Assembly: GCF_004348735.1 (NCBI RefSeq)
Contig: NZ_SMKT01000003.1
Coordinates: 1 to 64,000, forward strand
Direction: 5' to 3'
Length of the DNA stretch: 64,000 nt
Source: Actinomadura sp. KC06
Lineage (GTDB): Bacteria > Actinomycetota > Actinomycetes > Streptosporangiales > Streptosporangiaceae
Shown here: positions 25,379-33,451 of the stretch, in pieces
Position numbering within the stretch: the first letter of the stretch is position 1
Layout: each line of letters begins with the position of its first letter
Notes under the pieces: generated by a model
Databases searched by the model: none
Told to the model about the DNA's origin: nothing
The model's input: only the letters and a program-made list of their open reading frames with translations
Translations under genes and position numbers: made by a program

Positions 25379-27424
25379 ATGCCGTCTGAGCTGAAAGTGC
25401 TGGGCGCCTGCCCGCTGGACTGCCCCGACGGCTGCTCTTGGATCGTGACGGTACGGGACGGGAAGGCCACCGGCCTGCGCGGCAACCCCGACCACCCGTA
25501 CACGCGCGGCGCCCTGTGCGCGAAGGTCAACCGGTGGCTGGAGCGGGCCGCGCAGCCCGACCGGATCCTGCATCCGCTGCGCCGGACGGGCCGCAAGGGC
25601 GAGGGCCGGTTCGAGCGGATCGGCTGGGACGAGGCGCTCGACGAGATCGCGGAGCGCCTGGACGGCGTCGTCCGCGAGCACGGCGGCGAGGCGATCTGGC
25701 CGTACTGGGGCACGGGCACGCTCGGCTACCTGCAAGGACTCGAAGGCTATGCGGGCAGGCGGTTCTTCAACGTGCTGGGCGCGTCGGCGCACGACGCGAA
25801 CATCTGCTCGGCGGCGGGCAGCGCGGGCATGTCCGCCGCGATCGGCTCCTCCGGCGGGATGGACCCGCAGGACCTCGCCCACGCCCGGCTGATCATCCTG
25901 TGGGGCACGAACCCGCTGACCAGCGGCCACCACGTGTGGAAGTTCGTCCAGGAGGCGCGCAAGGCGGGCGCTCATCTGGTGGCGATCGATCCCGTCCGGA
26001 CGCGGACGGCGCGCCAGGCCGACGAGCACCTGGCCCCGCTCCCCGGCACCGACGCCGCACTCGCGCTCGCCCTCCTCCACGTCATCACGGGCCTCGGCGC
26101 GCAGGACGAGGACTACCTGCGGCGCCGCACACTCGGCTGGGACGAGTTCCAGGGCCGGATCGCCGAGTTCCCGCCGGAGCGGGCCGCGGAGATCACCGGC
26201 GTCCCGTCCGAGCGGATCGTCGCGCTCGGGGAGCGGATCGCCCGGACGCGCCCCACCGCGATCCGCGCGACGCAGGGCCTGCAGCGGCACGCGGGCGGCG
26301 GCGCGGCGCTGCGGGTCATCGCGGGGATCCCGGCCGTGACCGGCGACTGGGCGCTGCACGGCGGCGGGCTCGCGTTCTCGACGTCCGGCCACGTCAAGCT
26401 GGACAAGGCCGCCCTGTGGCGGGACGACCTGCGCCCCGGCCCCGTCCGGACGCTGTCGATGAGCCGCCTCGGCGAGGGCCTGCTCGACGTGCGGGATCCG
26501 CCCGTCAAGGCCCTGTTCGTCATGGCCGCGAACCCGGTGGCCAGCACCCCGCACCAGAACAAGATCCGGCGCGGCCTGGCCAGGGACGACCTGTTCACCG
26601 TCGTCGTCGACCCGTTCCCGACCGACACCGCCGACTACGCCGACCTCGTCCTGCCGCCGACGATCCAGCACGAGCACGCCGACCTGCACGAAGGTTACGG
26701 ACATCTGTACCTGACGTGGAACGAGCCGGCGGTGGCGCCGCCCGGCGAATGCCTGCCCGCCACCGAGACGTTCCGGCGGCTGGCGCGGCGGATGGGCCTG
26801 GACGAACCGAGCCTCTACGACTCCGACGAGAGCCTCGCCGAGCAGCTCCTCGCGTCGGGCCATCCGTGGCTGGACGGGATCACGCTCGACCGGCTGCGCA
26901 AGGAGGGGTTCGCGCGGATGTCCGTCCCCGACCCGTTCCTGCCCTACGCGGACGGGTTCCCGACGCCGTCCGGGCGGTTCGAGTTCAGGTCCGCGGCCGC
27001 CGGGCTCGCCGGATACGTCCCGCCCGCGGAGGTCGCCGACCCGGAACGCGCCGCGCGGTATCCGCTCGCCCTGATCTCGGCGGCGTCGCACGAGTTCCTG
27101 AACTCGCAGTTCGGCAACAACGCCGAGTTGCGGCGGCGGTCGGGCGGCCTGACCGTCCGCGTGCACGCGGACGACGCGGAGGCCAGGGGCCTGATGGACG
27201 GGCAGCGGGTCCGGGTCGGCAACGACCGGGGCGCGTTCGAGGCGGTGCTGGCGGTCACCGACGAGGTGCGCCCGGGCGTCGCGGCGACGGCGAAGGGGCA
27301 CTGGGCCAAGCTCGCGGGCGGCGCGAACGCCAACGCCGTCGTGGACGAGCGCGACACCGACCTCGGCGGCGGCCCCGTCTTCCACGACACCCGCGTGGAG
27401 ATCACCGCCCTCCCGGTACGGTGA
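25379..27424 (+). CDS. molybdopterin oxidoreductase, DMSO reductase superfamily
   Basis: A 681-residue Mo/W-bisPGD enzyme. A [4Fe-4S] site is formed by Cys11, Cys15, Cys19 and Cys47 (CPLDCPDGC...LC). Cys143 in ANICSAAG sits at the position that ligates Mo in assimilatory nitrate reductases and related enzymes. The molydopterin-binding C-terminal domain is present (QRVRVGNDRGAFEAVLAV). There is no Tat signal, so it acts in the cytoplasm. The substrate is unknown and no electron-transfer subunit is adjacent. The ATG at 25379 follows GGGAGG and places the first Cys correctly; upstream in-frame starts add unrelated sequence. Confidence 0.87.
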   Translation: MPSELKVLGACPLDCPDGCSWIVTVRDGKATGLRGNPDHPYTRGALCAKVNRWLERAAQPDRILHPLRRTGRKGEGRFERIGWDEALDEIAERLDGVVREHGGEAIWPYWGTGTLGYLQGLEGYAGRRFFNVLGASAHDANICSAAGSAGMSAAIGSSGGMDPQDLAHARLIILWGTNPLTSGHHVWKFVQEARKAGAHLVAIDPVRTRTARQADEHLAPLPGTDAALALALLHVITGLGAQDEDYLRRRTLGWDEFQGRIAEFPPERAAEITGVPSERIVALGERIARTRPTAIRATQGLQRHAGGGAALRVIAGIPAVTGDWALHGGGLAFSTSGHVKLDKAALWRDDLRPGPVRTLSMSRLGEGLLDVRDPPVKALFVMAANPVASTPHQNKIRRGLARDDLFTVVVDPFPTDTADYADLVLPPTIQHEHADLHEGYGHLYLTWNEPAVAPPGECLPATETFRRLARRMGLDEPSLYDSDESLAEQLLASGHPWLDGITLDRLRKEGFARMSVPDPFLPYADGFPTPSGRFEFRSAAAGLAGYVPPAEVADPERAARYPLALISAASHEFLNSQFGNNAELRRRSGGLTVRVHADDAEARGLMDGQRVRVGNDRGAFEAVLAVTDEVRPGVAATAKGHWAKLAGGANANAVVDERDTDLGGGPVFHDTRVEITALPVR

Positions 27425-27439
27425 GCCCCGGAGGGGACC

Positions 27440-28678
27440 ATGACGTATCAGGCCATTCTGGACCGGGCCAGGAAATTCGAGCGGCAGGGGCGGCCCGGGG
27501 AGGCCGCGGCCGCCTACGAGGAGGCCGCCGAGGCGATGGAGGCTCGCGGGGACTGGACGTCCGCCGTCGCGACCAGGGCGCGGTGCGCGCGGGCGCTCGC
27601 CGCCGCGGGGAAGACGGGCGAGGCGCAGCGGCTCCTCGACACCCTCGACCGGGCCGCCGCGTCCATGCCCGCCGGGGTCCGCGCGGGGCTGGACGCGCAG
27701 GCCGCGCACGTGATGGCCGCCGCGGGACGCACCGGCGAGGCGGCCCGTCGCGCCTGGTCGGCGATGAGCGGGTTCTGGTCGCTGCACGACGCCAAGCGCG
27801 CCGACGCGGCAGGCGTCCACGCGGCGCGGCTCATCGTCAAGGACGCCGGCCCGCGTGACGCGCTCCGGCCGCTGCGGGAGCTGATGGCGCAGATGCCGCC
27901 CGGCGGGGACGGGCACCGGCAGGTCGCCAAGCTGCTCGCGGACGCGGAACGGCGCCCCGACCGCGACTACGACGTCCTGATCACCGACCCGGACAGCGCC
28001 GCCTGGGGACGTCTCGCCGCGGCCCTAGCCGTCGGCGCGCACCTCGCGGTCGGCAACGGCGTGGCGTGGAACGCCCTCGACCACGACGACCCCGGCGGCG
28101 ACCGGGTCCTGCTGGAACGCGACTGGGGCGTCACCGACCACGAGAGCTGGCGCAAGCAGATGGACGCGCTGCTCGACGCCCGCAACAGCGACCCGGCCAT
28201 CCAGATGGTCCTCGACCGGCGCGGGCGCGGCACCGGCCAGGGGGCGTGGCGCGCGGCGATCGTGGCCTGGTGCCGGGAGCGGGACATCGCGGAGCAGACC
28301 GTCCACGAGGTCGTGGAGCTGTCCGGCCAGATCCTGCGGTACGAGGCGCGGTTCCGCGCCGACGGCCTCCTCCCGCCGGACGGCCGGGTCGAGAGCGTCT
28401 ACGGGTACGACTTCGGCCGCGCGGTGAACATGGCCCGCTGGGGCCTGAACGCCGGGTTCTGCGACGCGGAGGAGGCGGAGAAGTGCGTCCTCAGCGCCGG
28501 GCAGCGCGCCAACCAGGTCTACACGTCGTGGGGCTCGTTCTCCGCCGGCTACATCCTCGGGCGGATGCTGCGGTTCGACGAGGGCGAGTTCGGCGAGTGG
28601 TACGAGCGCTCCGTCGCCGGGCACCGCGTCCTCGCCGAGGACCCCGACAGCCCCTGGCGCCGCATGGCCTGGGGATGA
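27440..28678 (+). CDS. TPR-like N-terminus with C-terminal DUF1266 domain
   Basis: A 412-residue cytoplasmic protein. The first 160 residues look like helical TPR-type pairs (AAAYEEAAEAMEARGDWTSAVATRARCARAL). The C-terminal 230 match DUF1266, with LLERDWGVTDHESWRKQMDALL, YDFGRAVNMARWGLNAGFCDAEEAE and YTSWGSFSAGYILGRML. The function of DUF1266 is not established. It starts 15 bp after the Mo-oxidoreductase with GGAGGGGACC before its ATG, so the two are probably co-transcribed. Confidence 0.75.
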   Translation: MTYQAILDRARKFERQGRPGEAAAAYEEAAEAMEARGDWTSAVATRARCARALAAAGKTGEAQRLLDTLDRAAASMPAGVRAGLDAQAAHVMAAAGRTGEAARRAWSAMSGFWSLHDAKRADAAGVHAARLIVKDAGPRDALRPLRELMAQMPPGGDGHRQVAKLLADAERRPDRDYDVLITDPDSAAWGRLAAALAVGAHLAVGNGVAWNALDHDDPGGDRVLLERDWGVTDHESWRKQMDALLDARNSDPAIQMVLDRRGRGTGQGAWRAAIVAWCRERDIAEQTVHEVVELSGQILRYEARFRADGLLPPDGRVESVYGYDFGRAVNMARWGLNAGFCDAEEAEKCVLSAGQRANQVYTSWGSFSAGYILGRMLRFDEGEFGEWYERSVAGHRVLAEDPDSPWRRMAWG

Positions 28679-28700
28679 GCCCGGGGACGAGGCTCCGGGG

Positions 28701-29726
28701 TCAGGCCAGGGCGTCGATGTCGGCGAGGATCGCCTGACGGCCCTCCTCGTCCAGGGACGAGGCGATCACGGCGTTGCGGGCCAGCGAGGCCAGGCCGTCG
28801 CGGCCCAGGCCGAACACCTCGGCGGCGATGCGGTACTCGCCGGTGAGGGTCGTGTCGAACATCGGCGGATCGTCGCTGTTCAACGTGACGAACAGGCCCT
28901 CGTCCAGCAGCCGCGGAAGCGGGTGCTCGCCGATGGACGCGACCTGCCCGGTGCACACGTTGGACGTCGGGCACACCTCGAGCGGGATCTGCGTCTCGCG
29001 CAGGTGCGCGACGAGGCGCGGGTCGTCCAGGCAGCGGATTCCGTGGCCGATCCGCTCGGCATGCAGGCCCTCGACGACCTCCCAGATCGTCTCGGGACCG
29101 GTCATCTCGCCGCCGTGCGGGAGGCTGCGCAGCCCGGCGGCGCGGGCGGCGGCGAACGCGTCGCGGAACGCGTCCCGGTACGGCGGCCGCATCTGCTCGA
29201 TGCCGGCGAGGCCGAACCCGACGAGCGCCTCCGGCGGGTGCCCGAGCGCGTGGTCGAGGGTGGCGCGGGCGCCCTCGGCGCCGAACTCGCCGGGGATGTC
29301 GAAGATGTAGGCGACGCGGATGCCGAGCCGCTCGCGGGCCTCGCGGACGGCGTGGTCGAGCGCCTCGGTGATCGCGGGCATCGGCATCCCGGCCCGCTGG
29401 TGCGTGTACGGGGTGACGGTCAGCTCGACGTACCGGACGTTCTGGACGGCGAGGTCGCGGGCGGTGCCGAGCACGAGCGTCCCGACGTCCTCCGGCGTCC
29501 GGACGAGGGCGGACACCGACTCGTACACCTCGGCGAAGTGCGGGAAGTCGCGGAACTCGTAGAACGCGCGCAGCTCGCGCTCGTCCACCGGGACGGGCCC
29601 GCCGGGATGGCGGCGGGCGAGTTCGAGCACGGTCGGGACGGAGGCGGAGCCCACGAGGTGGACGTGCAGCTCGACCTTCGGCAGGGCGTCGATGAACGTT
29701 TCGATGGAGGTGGTTTCGGTGAGCAC
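28701..29726 (-). CDS. add: adenosine deaminase
   Basis: A 341-residue metal-dependent hydrolase of the adenosine/AMP deaminase family, deaminating adenosine to inosine in purine salvage. It has the N-terminal zinc ligands (LPKVELHVHLVGS), the catalytic HGGE (LPHGGEM), the HGI motif (RIGHGIRCLDDPRLVAHL) and the late SDDP (VTLNSDDPPMF). The VGS in place of the usual HLDG is a minor divergence, so a related amidohydrolase substrate cannot be excluded. It is divergent from the WYL regulator. Confidence 0.88.
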   Translation of the reverse strand: MLTETTSIETFIDALPKVELHVHLVGSASVPTVLELARRHPGGPVPVDERELRAFYEFRDFPHFAEVYESVSALVRTPEDVGTLVLGTARDLAVQNVRYVELTVTPYTHQRAGMPMPAITEALDHAVREARERLGIRVAYIFDIPGEFGAEGARATLDHALGHPPEALVGFGLAGIEQMRPPYRDAFRDAFAAARAAGLRSLPHGGEMTGPETIWEVVEGLHAERIGHGIRCLDDPRLVAHLRETQIPLEVCPTSNVCTGQVASIGEHPLPRLLDEGLFVTLNSDDPPMFDTTLTGEYRIAAEVFGLGRDGLASLARNAVIASSLDEEGRQAILADIDALA

Positions 29727-29834
29727 GCCGCGAAGCTAACAGCCCGTCCGGCCTGCACGATAGGCGATCCGGGCGAACCTGCCACGAAAATGTCAAGAAC
29801 GCTCCGGGGACGGCGGTCCTGGTAGACAGGGGGC

Positions 29835-30806
29835 GTGCGGGCGGCTCGGTTGATCTCGATGGTGCTGCTCCTGCAGTCGCGGGAGACGATGACGGCGGGC
29901 GAGCTGGCGCGCGAGCTTGAGGTGTCCGAGCGCACCGTCTACCGCGACATGGAGGCGCTGTCGGCGGCCGGGGTCCCGGTGTACGCCGAGCAGGGCCGCG
30001 CGGGCGGGTACCGGCTCGTCGGCGGGTACCGGACGCGGCTGACCGGCCTCACCCGCGAGGAGGCCGAGGCGCTGTTCCTGTCCGGGCTGCCCGGTCCGGC
30101 CGGGGACATGGGGCGCGGCGACGCGGTGGCCGCCGCCGAGCTGAAGGTCCTCGCCGCGCTGCCCGCGTCGCTGCGGGACGCGCCGTCGCGGGCGGGCCAG
30201 CGGTTCCACCTGGACGCGCCCGGCTGGTTCGGCGAGTCCGGCCCGCCGCCGCTGCTGCGCGACCTCGCCCGCGCCGTCTGGGAGGACGAGCCGGTCGAGC
30301 TGCGCTACCGCCGCAAGGACACCGAGGTCACGCGCACGGTCGAGCCGTACGGGCTCGTGCTGAAGAACGGCACCTGGTACCTGGTCGCGCGGGTCGGCGG
30401 CAGGCCGCGCACCTACCGGGTCGACCGGGTGACGGACGTCCGGCCGACCGGCGCCCGATTCGACCGCGACGAGGAGTTCGACCTCGCCGCGCACTGGCAG
30501 GAGCAGGCCGCGTCGTTCGTGCGCTCGATGCTGCGCGAGGAGATCACCGTCCGGCTGTCACCGGCCGGGATGAGGATCCTGCGGTACGCCGTCGAGCCGT
30601 ACGCGGCGCGGCGGGCGGTGCAGGACGCCGGGGAGCCCGACGGGGAGGGCTGGGTGGTGACCACGCTTCCCGTCGAGTCGATGGTGGTCGCGGCGTCGGA
30701 GCTGATGCGGTTCGGGCCGGAGGTCGAGGTCCTCGCGCCGCCCGAGCTGCGGGAGCACATGGCGGAGCGCGCCGCCCGCCTCGCGGAGCTGTACGCGCCC
30801 CGCTGA
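29835..30806 (+). CDS. WYL-domain transcriptional regulator (YafY type)
   Basis: A 323-residue regulator. The N-terminal HTH_11 reads MTAGELARELEVSERTVYRDMEALSAAGVPVYAEQGRAGGYRLVGGYR. The WYL domain is around residues 145-200 (VELRYRRKDTEVTRTVEPYGLVLKNGTWYLVARVGGRPRTYRVDRVTDVR), followed by the WCX extension. WYL regulators sense nucleotides or nucleic acids. Being divergent from adenosine deaminase, it may control purine salvage, but that link is inferred from position. The start is a GTG at 29835. Confidence 0.88.
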   Translation: MRAARLISMVLLLQSRETMTAGELARELEVSERTVYRDMEALSAAGVPVYAEQGRAGGYRLVGGYRTRLTGLTREEAEALFLSGLPGPAGDMGRGDAVAAAELKVLAALPASLRDAPSRAGQRFHLDAPGWFGESGPPPLLRDLARAVWEDEPVELRYRRKDTEVTRTVEPYGLVLKNGTWYLVARVGGRPRTYRVDRVTDVRPTGARFDRDEEFDLAAHWQEQAASFVRSMLREEITVRLSPAGMRILRYAVEPYAARRAVQDAGEPDGEGWVVTTLPVESMVVAASELMRFGPEVEVLAPPELREHMAERAARLAELYAPR

Positions 30807-30838
30807 GCCCTTCGCTCCAGTGCCCGAGCAGGTCGGTG

Positions 30839-31519
30839 TCAGGCGCGGGCGGCGGCCTCGGCCGTGCGGCGGATGCCGTCGTACTCGTCGTGCACGTCGG
30901 CGAGCGCCAGCGCGCCCACCAGCCAGGACAGCTTCTCCTCGCCGCCGCCCCTGGCCACGTCCTCCAGCAGCTCGTCCGGGTCGGACGGCAGGCCGAGCCG
31001 CTCGGCGGCGGCGGCCGCGCGCTCGTCGACGAAGGGCCCGGCCTCCGGCCAGAACATCTGCGCCTCGCGGAGGAAGACCGTCAGGCCGGCGTCGTCCATC
31101 CCGGGGATCTCCCGCAGGAGGTCGCGCAGCCGTCCGGCGTCGCCGTCGGCCGCCGCGCGGAGCCGCTGCAGGTCGCCGTCGTAGCGGTCCATGACGAGGC
31201 GGGTGGCCTCGCCCAGCCGCCGGGACGCCTCCTCGGCGCCGTCGTAGCCCGCCCGGTCGATGACCTCGGCGCGTCCGCGCTCGTCCGACTTCGCCATCTC
31301 GGGCGCACTGTCCCAGTGCCGGTCCAGCAGCGCGCGGGTCGCGTCGACGGCGGCCCGCGACGGCGCGCCGTCGTCGGCGAGGATCGACAGGACCAGCAGC
31401 CGGAACAGCCCGGCCGCGGTGTTGGTCACCGTGAAGCCGGTGGTCTCGGCGACGTAGCCCTCCGGATGCCGGTCCAGCAGGGTCCGGACGGTGGCCTTGG
31501 TGCGCTCGTCCATGGGCAT
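30839..31519 (-). CDS. HhH-GPD-like protein (endonuclease III fold)
   Basis: A 226-residue protein resembling the HhH-GPD DNA glycosylase fold. The helix-hairpin-helix-like LLREIPGMDDAGLTVFLREAQMFWPEAGPFVDERAAAAAERLGL ends with an Asp at the catalytic Asp position, but no Lys is visible at the usual catalytic Lys site and there is no C-terminal Fe-S cluster. It may bind DNA without glycosylase/lyase action or be a monofunctional glycosylase. The short gap to chaB suggests the two minus-strand genes could be co-expressed. Confidence 0.6.
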   Translation of the reverse strand: MPMDERTKATVRTLLDRHPEGYVAETTGFTVTNTAAGLFRLLVLSILADDGAPSRAAVDATRALLDRHWDSAPEMAKSDERGRAEVIDRAGYDGAEEASRRLGEATRLVMDRYDGDLQRLRAAADGDAGRLRDLLREIPGMDDAGLTVFLREAQMFWPEAGPFVDERAAAAAERLGLPSDPDELLEDVARGGGEEKLSWLVGALALADVHDEYDGIRRTAEAAARA

Positions 31520-31565
31520 GGCCGTTCGCCTCCTCGTCCCGCGTGTCCTGCTCGTCCGCTCGCGG

Positions 31566-31970
31566 CTAACCCTGCTTGCGCGCGATGGCCTCGGCGAGCT
31601 CTTCCTTGGTCATCTTCGAGCGGCCCTGGACGTCGAGCCCGGCGGCGCGGTCGTACAGCTCCTTCTTGGTGCTGCCCTCGTAGTCCACGCCGCCGAAGCT
31701 CTTCCCGCGGCCGCGGCGGGCCTGCGGGTCCTTGGCCCGCGGGTCGGACGGGCCCTTCCGGCCCTTCGCGACCCAGCGGTCGCCGCGCTTCTCGAACTTG
31801 TGCTTGAGCGCCGAGTAGGCGGTGCGGTGCGCCCGCTCCCCCTCCCCGTAGGTGTCGACCGCGGAGTCGTGGGCCTTGGCGAAGGTCTCCTGGGCCTCCT
31901 TCGGGGAGCGCTGGAGCGTGCTGGGGAGCTCCTGCTTCCGCAGCTTGCCGCTCTTGGTGATCATCGGCAT
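31566..31970 (-). CDS. chaB: ChaB family protein with Rho-N/SAP-like C-terminus
   Basis: A 134-residue basic protein. The ChaB domain is in residues 10-65 (LPSTLQRSPKEAQETFAKAHDSAVDTYGEGERAHRTAYSALKHKFEKRGDRW). The C-terminus ends with a short helix-extended-loop unit (TKKELYDRAAGLDVQGRSKMTKEELAEAIARKQ) like a Rho N-terminal or SAP motif, so nucleic-acid binding is plausible. A strong AGGAGG lies directly upstream of ATG 31970. ChaB is named as a cation-transport regulator in E. coli, but the actinobacterial role is not settled. Confidence 0.82.
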   Translation of the reverse strand: MPMITKSGKLRKQELPSTLQRSPKEAQETFAKAHDSAVDTYGEGERAHRTAYSALKHKFEKRGDRWVAKGRKGPSDPRAKDPQARRGRGKSFGGVDYEGSTKKELYDRAAGLDVQGRSKMTKEELAEAIARKQG

Positions 31971-32049
31971 GGCTCCTCCTTCCAGGTCACTGCAAGCCAT
32001 AACCGACTCAAACCATCTGAAACAGGAGCGAACCGCGCGCCGACCGGCG

Positions 32050-32985
32050 TCAGCGGTAGCCGGTGACGTCGGCGGGCAGCCCGGCCTGCTCCACCTCGAC
32101 GATGTAGCGCCACGCGTCCGGGCGGCTGCCGTCGGCGTCGGTGAACCCGTACTCCTTGGCGAGCCCGCCGCTGGACAGCGACGCGCCGTTCCAGCGGGCC
32201 CGGTCCGGGTCGGCGGCGAGCGCCGCGACGGCCCGTCCCACGTACGCCGGGGACTCCGAGATCGCGAAGTGCGGGACGTCCTTCGTCGCGTCGCGCCAGT
32301 TCGCCTCCGTGACGCCGAAGTTGTCGAGCATCGCCTCCGAGCGCAGCCAGCCGGGCGTCAGCGCCAGCGCCGTCGCGCCGTACTCCGCGATCTCCTCGGA
32401 CTGCGCCAGCGCCATCCTGATCACGGCGCTCTTGACGAGGTCGTAGAAGTAGCCGACGTCCTTGCGGTAGGCCGCGTTGTACTCGGCGGTCCCGTCGGTC
32501 ATCTCGATCACGAGCCCGCCGGGCTCGCGGATCAGCAGGGGCAGGGCGCGGTGGCTGGTGATGGCGTGGGTCTCGATGCCGAGCCGCAGCATCCGCAGCC
32601 CGTCGTCCAGGGACTGCTCCCACAGGGACTTGCCGAACTCGAAGTAGCGGTCCGAGCCCCAGACGTCGTTGACGAGGACGTCCAGCCGGCCCTGTTCGGC
32701 GTCGATGCGCGCCACGAGCGCGGCGACCTGCTCCGGGTCGAGGTGGTCGACCCGGACGGCGATGCCCTCGCCGCCCGCGGCCGTCACCCGTTCCGCGGTC
32801 TCCTCGATGGTCTCGGGACGATCCATCTCCGACCGGTTCGACCGGGTGGACCGCCCCGTCACGTACACGGTCGCTCCGGCGGCGCCGAGCTCGACGGCGA
32901 TGCCGCGGCCCGCGCCGCGCGTTCCGCCCGCGACCAGGGCGATCGTTCCTTCTAGCGGGGCGTTCTTCGTGGTGGGACTGCTCAT
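32050..32985 (-). CDS. short-chain dehydrogenase/reductase, longer variant
   Basis: A 311-residue SDR. The cofactor loop GGTRGAGRG and following TGRST fit an NADP-binding SDR. The usual NNAG is replaced by VNDVWG. The catalytic Tyr and Lys lie in YDLVKSA. The substrate segment after residue 200 is long (TPGWLRSEAMLDNFGVTEANWRDATKD), a feature of a distinct SDR subgroup. The start is taken at ATG 32985. No neighbour suggests a pathway. Confidence 0.82.
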   Translation of the reverse strand: MSSPTTKNAPLEGTIALVAGGTRGAGRGIAVELGAAGATVYVTGRSTRSNRSEMDRPETIEETAERVTAAGGEGIAVRVDHLDPEQVAALVARIDAEQGRLDVLVNDVWGSDRYFEFGKSLWEQSLDDGLRMLRLGIETHAITSHRALPLLIREPGGLVIEMTDGTAEYNAAYRKDVGYFYDLVKSAVIRMALAQSEEIAEYGATALALTPGWLRSEAMLDNFGVTEANWRDATKDVPHFAISESPAYVGRAVAALAADPDRARWNGASLSSGGLAKEYGFTDADGSRPDAWRYIVEVEQAGLPADVTGYR

Positions 32986-33065
32986 GGGGACGATGCTGGC
33001 ACGGAAACCTGACAACGTGTGTCAGCGTTCCGTCCCGGGAGTGCCACCGATCGGGCAGGGCGGGG

Positions 33066-33212
33066 TCAGGTGAAGATGCTCACCCCTCCGGGGCCGACGA
33101 GGAGCCCGACCACGATGAGCACGATGCCCCAGATCAGTTCGCGGCGGGCGAGGATCACATAGACCCCGGCGATCACCAGGATCACGGCGATGAGCCACAG
33201 GATTGTCATCAT
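33066..33212 (-). CDS. 48-residue membrane protein ending GPGGVSIFT
   Basis: A short gene whose product is almost wholly hydrophobic. Residues 3-20 (TILWLIAVILVIAGVYVI) and 27-40 (LIWGIVLIVVGLLVG) form two membrane segments joined by a basic ARRE turn. The conserved-looking C-terminus is GPGGVSIFT. Small proteins ending in this GPGGVSIF motif occur widely in actinomycetes, as I recall, without a known function. The paired ATG codons at 33212/33209 follow a GGGGGG-containing sequence. A different reading frame through the same DNA is open but has no such composition. Confidence 0.65.
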   Translation of the reverse strand: MMTILWLIAVILVIAGVYVILARRELIWGIVLIVVGLLVGPGGVSIFT

Positions 33213-33263
33213 GGCCGCCGGGATCCCCCCGGAGAGCGCCCGGAAACGGGCGCTTCATTTCGG

Positions 33264-33283
33264 ATAACCGAATTGGCGGTTAT
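33264..33283. promoter_or_regulatory. inverted repeat upstream of the 48-residue membrane protein gene
   Basis: ATAACCG and CGGTTAT flank AATTGG in the only A/T-rich spot of this gap, about 50 bp upstream of the small gene's start. This is a fitting place for an operator overlapping the promoter. Confidence 0.4.
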
Positions 33284-33295
33284 GTACCCCCCGGA

Positions 33296-33323
33296 GCGGA
33301 GAGGGGATCGCTCCCCTCTCCGC
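33296..33323 (-). terminator. strong 12-bp hairpin downstream of trpE(G)
   Basis: GCGGAGAGGGGA and TCCCCTCTCCGC pair perfectly around the loop TCGC. It lies about 130 bp beyond the trpE(G) stop and upstream of the next minus-strand gene, so it most simply ends the trpE(G) transcript. There is no U-tract, as is common in GC-rich actinomycetes. Confidence 0.55.
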
Positions 33324-33451
33324 CGGGATAACGGCGATCACTGCGTCGCGGAAGGGCGGCGCCGTGGCCGGTCACCCAGTCTTCCCGCGCGCGCTGGGCC
33401 GCGATAGGACCCACAGGACCATTTCGGACGGCCGTCCCTCCTGCTACGGGA

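Noticed and set aside
25220..27916. In-frame N-terminal extension of thyX running opposite the Mo-oxidoreductase
   Set aside because: The ThyX domain is complete from the GTG at 25219 with a good ribosome-binding sequence; the extension is antisense to conserved coding sequence.
33022..33258. 78-codon open frame overlapping the small membrane protein gene in another frame
   Set aside because: Its product is His/Arg/Pro-rich without pattern, while the 48-codon frame gives two clean membrane segments.
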